Positions 1 to 8,662 of a stretch of 55,423 bases of DNA are shown one piece after another (position 1 is the stretch's first letter; every line of letters begins with the position of its first letter). The stretch lies in the IMG/VR virus record IMGVR_UViG_3300044695_002757, positions 1-55,423 of that record; one strand, given 5' to 3'. This DNA is from a virus. Both the position numbers and the translations under genes were made by a program. A model generated the notes under the pieces. That model saw only the letters and a list, made by a program, of their open reading frames with translations, ran no database searches and was not told the DNA's origin.

Positions 1-1866
1 GCAGAAATATCGACTCAACAAGTTTCTGATTCTCAAATTACTGAAGTTTATTCAGATGAACGTTTAACTCGTGATAGCGGATGGTATGATCCATTAGCAC
101 AAACATTCTTAGTACAATCTACTGGTGGTTCTTTTATTACCAGCGTTGATATATTCTTTGCAACAAAAGATGTTGGCATTCCAGTAACTATGCAAATTCG
201 CGAAGTCGTAAATGGTTATCCTGGTCAACGTGTATTGCCATTCTCAAGAGTTACAATGACACCAGATAAAATTAACATTGATCCAAATATCGGTTCTCAA
301 CCTACAACATTTAGATTTGAATCTCCTGTCTACTTACAAGACCTTACAGAATACTGTATTGTGTTATTGTCTGATTCAAATAATTATAGAGTTTGGATTG
401 CGCAACTTGGAGAAAAAGCTGTTAATTCAGATCGTTTCATATCTGAACAGCCTTATGCTGGTGTATTGTTTAAATCACAGAACGCCTCTACATGGACAGC
501 GAATCAAGAACAAGATTTGAAGTTTACAATTCGTTCCGCAGTATTTGATATTGCACAATATCCAGTAATTGAATTTAATAATGAACCGCTTCCTCCAATT
601 ATATTAGAAACTGATCCGTTTCAAACAAAAGCCGGAACAGATAAAGTGCGCGTATTTGCTAAAAACCATGCTATGCCAAATAATTCTTCAGTTATCATTT
701 CTAATGTGGCTGCAGGAACATATAACGGTATAGTTACAACATCAACTACTGGACTAAATGGAACATTCACTATTGTAGATAGTGAAGTAGATTCTTTCGT
801 AATTGATCTTGCAAGTAATGCTACTAATAGCGGTTTTGTTGGTGGAGAAAATGTAATTGCCACTGTTAACATTGGATATGATGCAGTAAACTTTATTGCT
901 CAATCACAAGTATTTTCAGAAACTACATTAGCATTTGGTATGACGCCTATTAATGAGTCATATAGTGCAGCTTCCGCAGAAACTTCTTTAATTCCAAATG
1001 TTACTACTTACTTTGATAATAAGAATATTGTAGCTTCTCAGACTAATGAAAACTTATCTGCGCTTTCTGGCAATAAATCATTAGTTGTAACTGCAAGATT
1101 GACATCTGAAAATGAAAATTTATCTCCTGTTATCGATACTTCTAGAATGTCATTAACTACAATCTCCAATAAGATTGACACATACACGTATTCAACTAAA
1201 AATAATGATGATCTAGATTATAAAACAGTATTAACGACAGCTGGAAACAATGTAGCGTATGCCGGAAATACTATTAGTATCACAAATACTGGCACTTTAA
1301 GAAGTGATGCTACGGGTATTGCAGTTGGCAAATATATTGATATAAGCGGTACAGGATCTGGAACTAATAATACCACAGATCCAATATTAGTGACAGCTGT
1401 TGCTTCAGATGGTGCTACAATTACTTGCGACCATACATTTACAACACAATCAGCTACCACCACTACTATTACTTTATTAGATAATTATGTTAGTGAGATT
1501 GCTCCAACGGGTGGTTCTTCTGAATCTAAATATGTTACACGAGTGGTTAACTTAGCAAATTCTTCAACTTTCTTGAAGATTATGTTTGGTGCTAATATTC
1601 CAGCAGTAACTGGTTCAGATATAGAAGTTTATTACAAACTATTACCTGCTGGTTCTACTACTGATATTACTAAATTCAATTTTGTAAAAGCTACTCCTAT
1701 AGCTAATTTAGTTAAAACATCTAATCGCAATACGTTTACTGATGTTGCATATGAATTAGAAAACTTACCTGTGTTCGATGCAGTTGTAATTAAGATTGTG
1801 TTTAAAACTGGTAATTCTGCTCAAGTACCTAGAGTTAAAGATTTAAGGGTGATTGCTTGTGCTTAA
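1..1866 (+). CDS. T4-like virion structural protein, baseplate/tail-fibre associated (3' part)
   Basis: The frame is open from base 1, so the start lies upstream; about 621 C-terminal residues are present and end at TAA 1864-1866. The visible N-terminal part contains DPLAQTFLV, then a jelly-roll-like stretch with VDIFFATKD, VNGYPGQRVLPFSRV and EYCIVLLSDSNNYRVWIA. I associate this signature with very large structural proteins of marine T4-like phages. The rest is Ser/Thr/Asn-rich beta sequence with no catalytic motif, as expected for a virion component. It opens the structural stretch 1-3206, and the next small gene follows about 10 bases later. The exact T4 counterpart is not clear. A virion role is likely; placing it in the baseplate or fibre is inference. 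Confidence 0.6.
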   Translation, partial: AEISTQQVSDSQITEVYSDERLTRDSGWYDPLAQTFLVQSTGGSFITSVDIFFATKDVGIPVTMQIREVVNGYPGQRVLPFSRVTMTPDKINIDPNIGSQPTTFRFESPVYLQDLTEYCIVLLSDSNNYRVWIAQLGEKAVNSDRFISEQPYAGVLFKSQNASTWTANQEQDLKFTIRSAVFDIAQYPVIEFNNEPLPPIILETDPFQTKAGTDKVRVFAKNHAMPNNSSVIISNVAAGTYNGIVTTSTTGLNGTFTIVDSEVDSFVIDLASNATNSGFVGGENVIATVNIGYDAVNFIAQSQVFSETTLAFGMTPINESYSAASAETSLIPNVTTYFDNKNIVASQTNENLSALSGNKSLVVTARLTSENENLSPVIDTSRMSLTTISNKIDTYTYSTKNNDDLDYKTVLTTAGNNVAYAGNTISITNTGTLRSDATGIAVGKYIDISGTGSGTNNTTDPILVTAVASDGATITCDHTFTTQSATTTTITLLDNYVSEIAPTGGSSESKYVTRVVNLANSSTFLKIMFGANIPAVTGSDIEVYYKLLPAGSTTDITKFNFVKATPIANLVKTSNRNTFTDVAYELENLPVFDAVVIKIVFKTGNSAQVPRVKDLRVIACA

Positions 1867-1876
1867 TGAACCTTTG

Positions 1877-2098
1877 ATGAAAGTAGAAAACGAAATAGGA
1901 TTATATCGAGATCCTGTTTCAAAGGTTATCATAAATAAAGATGACATCTCATATAATAAATATTTGCAAAATAGACAAAGATTAATTAATGCGCAACATC
2001 AGGTTGAAAAAAATACTACTGATATCAATGATATCAAAAACGAAGTAAGTGAAATTAAAAGTATGTTAGTTACTATTCTTGCTAACATTAAAAAATAG
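1877..2098 (+). CDS. Small virion-associated protein with C-terminal coiled coil
   Basis: A 73-residue protein if ATG 1877 is used. In-frame TTG 1853 and GTG 1859 are alternatives that would overlap the previous gene, and an AAGGG at 1845-1849 could serve GTG 1859. The N-terminus has GLYRDPVSKVIINKDD, a short motif I associate with small proteins found near tail genes of T4-like marine phages. The C-terminal half has a heptad-like pattern, with hydrophobic residues spaced through NTTDINDIKNEVSEIKSML, so it probably forms a helical oligomer. No enzyme motif is present. A structural or assembly role is inferred from position between two virion genes. Confidence 0.55.
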   Translation: MKVENEIGLYRDPVSKVIINKDDISYNKYLQNRQRLINAQHQVEKNTTDINDIKNEVSEIKSMLVTILANIKK

Positions 2099-2108
2099 AG
2101 AGATATAA

Positions 2109-3206
2109 ATGGCAGCTATTAATGTAAATCTAAGCGACACGTTTAACGAGTGGAGATTAAAAACTAATCAGATCGGTGATTTCGTAGGAGACACCACTGG
2201 TTTATTAACTGATGCAACGGATGTAGTTGCAGCTATTAATGAAGTAAGATCTGCAGCTCCTCTTGATGGTGTTATTTCTACTGATGGCAATGAATTTAAA
2301 GTAAACGTAGATTCAGCAGATACATTTGAACTTGTATTAACAGCAGCTGGTAATTTATCAGTTACTGGTGAAATGACATCAACTAAATTCAATGGTCCTT
2401 TGACAGGTAATGTTACAGGAAACTTAACAGGTGCTGTTACAGGTAATGCATCAACTGCTACAATACTACAAACGGCTCGCACGATCAACGGAGCTTCTTT
2501 TAACGGCTCTGCTAATATAACATTCAATACAGATGCAACTGCAGAAGGTAGTACTAATCTTTATTTCACGAATGAACGTGCTAGATCAGCAATAAGTATT
2601 GCCGCTACAGGCGGTAATATTACATATAACTCAACAAGTGGTGTATTTAGTTTAACTAATGCTAACGTAGTTGCAGCCCTTGGTTATACACCTTGGCATT
2701 CAGGCAATGATGGAGCTGCTTCTGGTTTAGATGCGGATTTATTAGATGGATTTAATTCAGCAACAGCAGCTACTGCAAATACAATTGCATTACGAGATGC
2801 TAGTGGCGATCTCACAGCAACTGTATTTCGTGGTCGCGCAACTTCAGCATCATATGCCGACTTAGCAGAAAAATATACTACTGATAAAGAATATGCAATT
2901 GGTACAGTCATAGTAGTTTCTATGGGTGGAGATTCTGAATGTACTGCATCGTATTCTCCTGGACAAATTGCTGTTGGTGTAGTTTCTGAAAATCCAGCAT
3001 TCTTAATGAATAAAGATGCTGAAGGTCAAGCAATTGCTCTTCGCGGTCGAGTACCAGTTAGAGTAATTGGACCAATTACAAAAGGTCAAACTGTAATTGC
3101 TAGTCTTGATGGCAAAGCAATTTATGGCGTTTTAAATCCTATTGCGATAGCTCTTGAAACAAATCAAGAGTTTAAAGAAAAATTAGTTGAGTGTGTAATA
3201 TTGTAA
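2109..3206 (+). CDS. Tail-fibre-like virion protein
   Basis: A 365-residue protein. The N-terminus (INVNLSDTFNEWRLKTNQIGD) is of the kind that begins fibre or fibritin-like proteins of T4-like marine phages. A Gly/Thr/Asn-rich middle contains a short repeat built on LTGNVTGNLTGAVTGN (about residues 98-113), and then the fibre motif HSGNDGAASGLDADLLDG (about residues 197-214). The C-terminal domain, from about ADLAEKYTTD, is a compact beta domain with GQIAVGVVSENPAFLMN. This resembles the C-terminal head of long tail fibres and peptidase-G2-like fibre ends. No autoprotease residues were confirmed. The gene ends one base before the cupin-like gene of the tailoring block. Confidence 0.65.
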   Translation: MAAINVNLSDTFNEWRLKTNQIGDFVGDTTGLLTDATDVVAAINEVRSAAPLDGVISTDGNEFKVNVDSADTFELVLTAAGNLSVTGEMTSTKFNGPLTGNVTGNLTGAVTGNASTATILQTARTINGASFNGSANITFNTDATAEGSTNLYFTNERARSAISIAATGGNITYNSTSGVFSLTNANVVAALGYTPWHSGNDGAASGLDADLLDGFNSATAATANTIALRDASGDLTATVFRGRATSASYADLAEKYTTDKEYAIGTVIVVSMGGDSECTASYSPGQIAVGVVSENPAFLMNKDAEGQAIALRGRVPVRVIGPITKGQTVIASLDGKAIYGVLNPIAIALETNQEFKEKLVECVIL

Positions 3207-3207
3207 G

Positions 3208-3708
3208 ATGATAAAACTTGATGATGTTGTTGAATTTATTCACAACCCTTTAGCATACGAACAAAAACTAGTTTCATTAATAAACACTAAGGGGGAGCAA
3301 ATCCTCCTTAGTTCTTTTAGCGAGCTATATAATGAAAACTCTACTATTAAAGTAGAAGGCATGGAAAAGTTTTGTGTTAACATATACAATAAGTGCCAAT
3401 ATCTATCTTTGAAATATGATCACAGTGGTCCAATAACGTGTCATGCGTTTATTGCAAAAGATGACGCACCGTCATTCCCACTACACACTGATCCTGATGA
3501 CGTTATAATCTTATGTGTTGAAGGTACTAAAAAGCTTCTCATTAAGAATGAATATATAATACTAGAAGCTGGTGATGATGTCTATATTCCCGCAAATACG
3601 CCACATCAAGCTTTCAATGAAAAAGCTTCATTTACATTGAGTTTTGGTTTAGAAAAATTTCTTAAAGATAAAGCGAAGTTATATAATGAATTGGATGTTC
3701 TACCTTAA
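3208..3708 (+). CDS. Cupin/JmjC-like iron oxygenase candidate
   Basis: A 166-residue protein with one cupin core. FPLHTDPDD supplies H93 and D95, and IPANTPHQAF supplies H133, which gives the 2-His-1-carboxylate triad of JmjC/cupin-type 2OG-Fe(II) oxygenases. GDDVYIPANTPH is the classic second cupin motif. Family members hydroxylate proteins or small molecules using O2 and 2-oxoglutarate. A 2OG-binding Lys or Arg is not assigned, so a non-catalytic metal cupin remains possible. It is the first gene of the overlapping run of tailoring genes, begins one base after the fibre gene, and overlaps the first radical SAM gene by 23 bases, which suggests coupled translation. The substrate is unknown; a phage protein is inferred. 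Confidence 0.6.
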   Translation: MIKLDDVVEFIHNPLAYEQKLVSLINTKGEQILLSSFSELYNENSTIKVEGMEKFCVNIYNKCQYLSLKYDHSGPITCHAFIAKDDAPSFPLHTDPDDVIILCVEGTKKLLIKNEYIILEAGDDVYIPANTPHQAFNEKASFTLSFGLEKFLKDKAKLYNELDVLP

Positions 3709-4744
3709 AACGACAGAGACATGTAATCTTAATTGTCGTCATTGCTTTACAAATGGAATAAATGGACCAAAGATATATTGGGACAAAGACAAAGTAAAAG
3801 ATTGGGTCGACAGATTTATTCAAACAACAAATAAAGATGATACGATCCATTGTGAATTTCACGGCGGTGAACCATTTTTAGTTGATGTTGAAGAAATGAA
3901 AGCAGTGCATAATTACTGCAATACTCTCCATCCTAATATGACTTGGGGAGCAACTACTAATTTAGTTTTTAAATTAAAAGAAGAGCATAAAGACTTTATT
4001 AAAAACGAATTAGGTAATCGCTTAGGAACTTCTTGGGATCCTAAGATTAGATTTGATAATGATAAGCAATTAAAGCTTTGGTTGGATAACCTTAAAGAGT
4101 TATTGGCTCAAGGTACAACTATCAGATTGTTTATCAGTGTCACTAAAGATACTATTGCAATAGAACCAATTTACTTGTTGACTTGGATTAAATCTCTAGG
4201 TGTTCAAGAAGTATCATTTGAAAGATTGACTGGGAATGGAAGTGCTTTAAAGCATCCTGATATATTCCCGTCAAATATAGAACAAGATGCATGGTTTTTA
4301 AAAATGCATGAGCAGTCTATATTATATGAGACTAGAGATTGGTTTGATAATGACTTCTTAGAAACGATTTACTCTAAGTTTGAAACTGGATTTACTAAGG
4401 GCGGCACATTTTGCAGAGATTGCGAAGAAAAGATCTTTACATTAAATGCAGATGGTTCTATTTCAGGTTGTCCTAATTCAGCACCTGAATTTCAGTTTGG
4501 GCATATAAATGACTCAGTCGAAGACCTTATAAATAGTCCTATAAGATTAGAAAATATGGCATGTGAAAAGAGCAGAAATGATTTTTGCTATTCATGTGAA
4601 GTATTTGAACATTGTGGAGGCGACTGTCATCAATTAGCTTGGCAAGATGACATTTGCGCAGCTCCAAAAAGCTTAATGAAATTATTATCAACACAAACAA
4701 AGAAAGTTTGGATGATTAAGGAAGAATATGGCAACACTAGATAA
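3686..4744 (+). CDS. Radical SAM/SPASM peptide-maturase-like enzyme
   Basis: A 352-residue protein. The radical SAM cluster motif CNLNCRHC gives C13, C17 and C20, and FHGGEP (about residues 58-63) is the SAM-binding GGEP motif. The C-terminus is a full SPASM-like domain: C243, C246, C262, C293, and C301-x2-C304-x5-C310-x3-C314 with C324, enough for auxiliary Fe-S clusters. SPASM enzymes typically modify ribosomally made peptides or protein side chains. The gene overlaps the preceding cupin gene by 23 bases and the next gene, which encodes the (CHxS)3-tailed protein, by 17 bases. An alternative start is ATG 3695. The overlap with a Cys-tailed protein makes an enzyme-substrate pair the leading inference. 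Confidence 0.85.
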   Translation: MNWMFYLKTTETCNLNCRHCFTNGINGPKIYWDKDKVKDWVDRFIQTTNKDDTIHCEFHGGEPFLVDVEEMKAVHNYCNTLHPNMTWGATTNLVFKLKEEHKDFIKNELGNRLGTSWDPKIRFDNDKQLKLWLDNLKELLAQGTTIRLFISVTKDTIAIEPIYLLTWIKSLGVQEVSFERLTGNGSALKHPDIFPSNIEQDAWFLKMHEQSILYETRDWFDNDFLETIYSKFETGFTKGGTFCRDCEEKIFTLNADGSISGCPNSAPEFQFGHINDSVEDLINSPIRLENMACEKSRNDFCYSCEVFEHCGGDCHQLAWQDDICAAPKSLMKLLSTQTKKVWMIKEEYGNTR

Positions 4745-5300
4745 TCCCATTAACCCGCAGAATATCGCAAATCGATATTCAGATTACGTAACTGCTGTTG
4801 CTAATGCAGGAATTACTTGGGGCAATAATGCAAAGCCCTTTGAAGAAATGGATGTTAATCAATTTGGCGGAGACACTAGTGGTCGCGCTATTAGTATTAC
4901 AGGCAACAGTATTGGTGAAGTTGGTACTGTAATAACAGCTATAAACATTTACAATACTTTAGTAACTGAAACTGCAACATACACAAATATTAGAAATTTG
5001 CGTGCAATACTAAACGTTGAGGGCGGCGGTGGTAACACTGGTTCACGCCCAAATCCTGGTGTTATATACGATGGCACAGCTGTTGCACATATGAATGCTG
5101 ACTATAGACAAAGTATCGGTACTCCTGATGCTTCAAACGTTTCATCTGGTGATGAAGTTACGAGTGCCAATTTACAACAGTTCTTTACTAACTTAGCAAC
5201 TAGTTATAATACAGCAAGAGGTACTACGACTACTGTTCAAACTAACGTATGTCATGCTTCTTGTCATTCATCATGCCATGGTTCTAGAGGAAGAAGATAA
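4728..5300 (+). CDS. Putative modified virion protein/RiPP-like precursor with (CHxS)3-RGRR tail
   Basis: A 190-residue protein that matches no family I recognise. Residues 1-170 are an ordinary Asn/Thr/Gly-rich sequence with a predicted helical stretch near SANLQQFFTNLATSYNTARG. The last 16 residues are CHAS CHSS CHGS RGRR: three perfect CHxS units with C175, C179 and C183, closed by a basic end. No other Cys is present, so all thiols sit in this tail. It overlaps the upstream SPASM radical SAM gene by 17 bases and is followed two bases later by an unknown gene of the same block. The context suggests a substrate for post-translational modification. Alternatives are a metal-binding tail or a simple structural protein. 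The tail is seen; the modification is inferred. Confidence 0.6.
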   Translation: MATLDNPINPQNIANRYSDYVTAVANAGITWGNNAKPFEEMDVNQFGGDTSGRAISITGNSIGEVGTVITAINIYNTLVTETATYTNIRNLRAILNVEGGGGNTGSRPNPGVIYDGTAVAHMNADYRQSIGTPDASNVSSGDEVTSANLQQFFTNLATSYNTARGTTTTVQTNVCHASCHSSCHGSRGRR

Positions 5301-5302
5301 CA

Positions 5303-6019
5303 ATGAATTTAGTGAATACAATCGTTCCAATATCAATCGAAGATCTAAAAAAATACTTCACAGATAAAAACGTTTACTATATTATAAATTATAAAGATAG
5401 TAAACTAAAGGGTGCTAAGCTACTAACATATCTAAGTAACCTTGATATTCCTTGCAATATTGATTTAGCTAATTTAGATGAAGTTGAAAAATACGAACTA
5501 CTAGATGAATATTTCAAATCGTCTATGATCGTGAATATTCCTTCTCTTGAGTTTTTAGCAATGGATGTATTAAAAGAAGCTAAAGGATTAACTGCTGAGG
5601 TTATTCATCGAGACTTTATTGAATCACATGCAGAAATTTTAGAAACATGGATTACTAAACTTGATAGTCTTACAATTTTTAATATGAGCATTGTTGGTGA
5701 TAGCCATTTCGAAGAGTTCATCAAACAATTCCCTGTATCTGAAGACCAAGATTTAACTGGTGTAAATTTTATTAGTTTATTAAAACACACTGAGTTTTAT
5801 GATTTTTATAAAAAAATTGACAGATCAAAATTAAAATTTTATTCTCATTATTTTAAAGATTATATGTTTAAGGGTAAAAGTCTATTTTCATTCTGGGCTA
5901 ACGACAATAATCCATTATTTTTGTTGACATATGGAATCGCTGAAGGATTAGTAGATCCACAACAATATAATGAGGCTAAAAGACAAACCATAGAGGAATC
6001 AAATGTTACACTTATTTAA
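5303..6019 (+). CDS. Unknown protein of the radical SAM block (A)
   Basis: A 238-residue protein rich in acidic, aromatic and Lys residues, apparently mostly alpha-helical. It has a single Cys, no signal peptide, no membrane segment and no catalytic motif I recognise. It begins two bases after the (CHxS)3 protein gene, and its last 17 bases overlap the next unknown gene. Being locked between the candidate substrate and the second radical SAM enzyme, it could be a substrate-recognition or scaffold partner of the maturases, but nothing in the sequence proves that. Gene reality is supported by the tight fit and the long open frame. Confidence 0.6.
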   Translation: MNLVNTIVPISIEDLKKYFTDKNVYYIINYKDSKLKGAKLLTYLSNLDIPCNIDLANLDEVEKYELLDEYFKSSMIVNIPSLEFLAMDVLKEAKGLTAEVIHRDFIESHAEILETWITKLDSLTIFNMSIVGDSHFEEFIKQFPVSEDQDLTGVNFISLLKHTEFYDFYKKIDRSKLKFYSHYFKDYMFKGKSLFSFWANDNNPLFLLTYGIAEGLVDPQQYNEAKRQTIEESNVTLI

Positions 6020-7097
6020 TAAAACTTATCTAGAATTTGATGATAATATCGAAATCAATTTCGATCGCGTTGTTATTTCGAATCAATATGGAATTCCAAT
6101 GCATCAAGAATTGGATAAAGTTTCTTATGGTGAATTAATTCAATATGGTAAATCATACGATGAAGTTATATCGCCAGACATAATCGGGTTTGTAAAAACA
6201 TTAAAAGAGTTTAGTGATGCGTCCGGTAAAAAGATTATCATATATTGTGATAAAGAAGCATACAAGAAATTCATTGCACAGTGGTTTAAAATACTTTTAC
6301 CATTAGCAGACTATACAACATTTAAAACTATTATAGATCATACCATATACAATCAACGGATAGTTTCTAATACTCAATTATCTTCAGTCTATGCATTAAA
6401 TCAAACTACATTGTGGGAAAGTTTAGATGATTTAGAATCACATTGGTCAACAGTTAATAAACCAACCGATGCTAAAATAGTAGAATTTAAGTCACTTGGT
6501 TTAAATTTATCTTATGAGTTGCTATTAGCAGATTATCTTTCAGGTTCTACTAATTATGAAGTAGAACTTAGAAAGACAATGCATACATTTTTGCGTAGGT
6601 GGTTTAAAGAAGTATTTACTGATAATCGCCAAATGGTATTATTAAATATTGGCAATCATAGATTCCAAACCGCGCTTGGCATAGATGCGTCTACAATTGA
6701 TATTACTAGCGTAGATCCATTAGCAAATATTACACAATTAAGCGCTTATGCTGACGATACAATTTGGGAGCAACAGGGTATTTTTTGTGACTTAGAAGAT
6801 TTAAGTCAACAACAAATCGATGCGTTAACTTCAACTATCATGGACATCTGTGAAAAGTTTGAAGGTATGGAAGTTGATCGTTCTATGTTTTCAATATTTA
6901 ATTATCTGGGTGCAGCATCTAGAAATGAGTTAACTAAGGTTGAGATGGATGAACTATTAGACTTTATTATTGATAAACCATTTGATACCAATTTAGTTCC
7001 ACGCTTCGATTTTCAAAATGTTAACTTTGTATTAATGCTTTATTTCTTACGTCAAAAATATGAAAGTGCCGATTTAAGTAAATTTAAATTGGTATAG
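6003..7097 (+). CDS. Unknown protein of the radical SAM block (B)
   Basis: A 364-residue soluble protein with no recognised domain. The first third (for example KIIIYCDKEAYKKFIAQWF) reads as an alternating alpha/beta fold, and the remainder is helical and acidic. It starts inside the end of the preceding unknown gene (17-base overlap) and stops one base before the second radical SAM gene, so it is very likely translated with them. It has only two Cys (in IIIYCD and GIFCDLED) and no cluster motif, so it is not another Fe-S enzyme. An accessory role, or an enzyme of unfamiliar type, is possible. Confidence 0.6.
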   Translation: MLHLFNKTYLEFDDNIEINFDRVVISNQYGIPMHQELDKVSYGELIQYGKSYDEVISPDIIGFVKTLKEFSDASGKKIIIYCDKEAYKKFIAQWFKILLPLADYTTFKTIIDHTIYNQRIVSNTQLSSVYALNQTTLWESLDDLESHWSTVNKPTDAKIVEFKSLGLNLSYELLLADYLSGSTNYEVELRKTMHTFLRRWFKEVFTDNRQMVLLNIGNHRFQTALGIDASTIDITSVDPLANITQLSAYADDTIWEQQGIFCDLEDLSQQQIDALTSTIMDICEKFEGMEVDRSMFSIFNYLGAASRNELTKVEMDELLDFIIDKPFDTNLVPRFDFQNVNFVLMLYFLRQKYESADLSKFKLV

Positions 7098-7098
7098 C

Positions 7099-8151
7099 AT
7101 GCGTGATTATATCATTGAAAAAAAACGTGATCCAGAACAAGAATATACACTTCATTTATTTGAATATTGTAATTTAAGATGTTCTTTTTGCTGGCAAGAT
7201 CATGATAATACAGTAGGGATTGACTCAGTACTTGAGAAATTAATCCCTATTGAAAAATTCCTAACTACTGAAAAAAGTAGTTCAGTCGTATTTAATGCTA
7301 TGGGTGGAGAAGTATTTGCTCCACAAATATTTGATCAAAAGCTTTTACAAGCATACAAAGATTTATCACTCGGCATCAAGAATTTAGCAATCAAGTATAA
7401 TAAGACTGCTAAAGTTAATTGGGTAACTAATTTAGTTACTAACAAATATGACGAGATTGAAGAATTACTTAAGTATTCAAATGACATCGGTTTAAAAGCG
7501 GAGATCGTAACATCTTATGATCCACGTGGTAGATTTAACATAAACGATTTCGTGCAATTTAAACAAAGTATGGATTACTTTGGCGATAGAGTTACATGCA
7601 TTAGTATGCTATTATCTGCGCCAAATATTGAATACATTCTAAAAGATAAAGATCCGTATTTTAAAAAGCTTTATGATGAAGGCAAATACATCTACTTTGA
7701 TTATTATATGCCTGATGAAACAGCTGAGTCTCAATCACCCACTGATGAGCAAATGCTTAAAGCTTTTAAACATTTTATAGATAATTATCCAAAGGTAGAT
7801 CCTATTCGTGGTTGGATCGAAAATGATTTTAACTATGTTTCGTGCAGAACTAGTAAATTAGTTTTAGCTGATGGAACTATGTGCAATTGCGGCAACTTGG
7901 TTCAAGATGAGAAGTCTATTAAATTTTACTCGAGTAAAATTGAAGCGATGGATAACTCTAGGATTGAAGATAGTTTCCTTGAAAAATATAATTGTGCATC
8001 GTGTGAATATTTAGATCGTTGTGGTATGGGTTGCTTTATGCAACATGATTATAAATTTAGAGAAGAACTTGATGAGTGTGTCTACAAACTTACGCACAGA
8101 TATATCGACGATGTACGACTACGAAGAAGAGCAAAAGCCTCTATCAGTTGA
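7099..8151 (+). CDS. Radical SAM/SPASM-like enzyme 2
   Basis: A 350-residue protein. The radical SAM motif CNLRCSFC supplies C24, C28 and C31, and FNAMGGEVF carries the Gly-Gly-Glu of the SAM-binding loop. The C-terminal part has a separate Cys set: a CxC in GTMCNCGN, then C299-x2-C302-x5-C308-x3-C312 and C327, which is a SPASM/twitch-like auxiliary cluster domain. This layout is typical of enzymes acting on peptides or proteins. The preceding gene ends one base before it, and the following gene starts inside its 3' end. It differs substantially from the other three radical SAM proteins here, so it is not a recent duplicate. Confidence 0.83.
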   Translation: MRDYIIEKKRDPEQEYTLHLFEYCNLRCSFCWQDHDNTVGIDSVLEKLIPIEKFLTTEKSSSVVFNAMGGEVFAPQIFDQKLLQAYKDLSLGIKNLAIKYNKTAKVNWVTNLVTNKYDEIEELLKYSNDIGLKAEIVTSYDPRGRFNINDFVQFKQSMDYFGDRVTCISMLLSAPNIEYILKDKDPYFKKLYDEGKYIYFDYYMPDETAESQSPTDEQMLKAFKHFIDNYPKVDPIRGWIENDFNYVSCRTSKLVLADGTMCNCGNLVQDEKSIKFYSSKIEAMDNSRIEDSFLEKYNCASCEYLDRCGMGCFMQHDYKFREELDECVYKLTHRYIDDVRLRRRAKASIS

Positions 8152-8662
8152 AGTACCTACGCATATTGAAGTTTCTTTAGATACTGTTCCAACCGCACAC
8201 CCATATTTGCCTCGTCTTTGTGCTAGACAAGGTTATGTTTTTATGTGGCATACAACGCGCGATAAAGAACCTGATCTATATGAGTTATCACAAAGTGCAA
8301 AAAATGAAAAGCAATGGTTTACTACTAAAGATCTAAATGGTATTGAATTAGTCTTAGTATTGCTTCACGAATATGATGATGAAGTGATTATTGGGTGTGT
8401 TAAATCTGCAGGTTATTTGGCAAATAAATCTAACGAATATCTACGTGCGCTTTTAAAAGGCGCATGGAAAGATTTAATAGATATATTTGGGCATAAAAAA
8501 ATCATTTGTCCAAGTAGTTCCTATTTAGAACATGTACATTTATGCGTAAATCAAAAAAGAATACCGCATATGCCTTATCATAAGAAACTCATGATTAAAA
8601 ATAAGTTTCGTAAAGTGGGTTACTATTGGATTCGAGATGGACTTAATAATAAAACCAACTGA
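8111..8662 (+). CDS. Unknown protein of the radical SAM block (C)
   Basis: A 183-residue protein if ATG 8111 is used. In-frame upstream starts reach back to 8021 but would sit far inside the radical SAM 2 gene, so 8111 (41-base overlap) is preferred. The sequence is mixed alpha/beta with three Cys and several His (HEYDDEVIIGCVKS, YLEHVHLCVNQ, HMPYH). There is no membrane segment and no recognised motif. A GNAT-like or small recognition fold cannot be excluded but is not shown. It overlaps the third radical SAM gene by 26 bases, so it is coupled to its neighbours on both sides. Confidence 0.55.
   Translation: MYDYEEEQKPLSVEVPTHIEVSLDTVPTAHPYLPRLCARQGYVFMWHTTRDKEPDLYELSQSAKNEKQWFTTKDLNGIELVLVLLHEYDDEVIIGCVKSAGYLANKSNEYLRALLKGAWKDLIDIFGHKKIICPSSSYLEHVHLCVNQKRIPHMPYHKKLMIKNKFRKVGYYWIRDGLNNKTN

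Noticed and set aside
621-872. Open frames on the minus strand, as here and at many other sites.
   Set aside because: All lie opposite well-supported + strand genes, lack good ribosome binding sites and have unnatural composition; they are mirror artefacts of Asn/Thr/Ala-rich coding.
2104-2111. TATAAATG just at the start of the fibre gene (similar at 53574-53581).
   Set aside because: The last base differs from the late box and it overlaps the start codon; it reflects AT-rich start regions.
5250-5297. The CHASCH pattern as a haem-c attachment site (CX3CH-like).
   Set aside because: The protein has no signal peptide, c-type haem attachment occurs outside the cytoplasm, and three overlapping units would be needed; zinc or peptide modification fits better.
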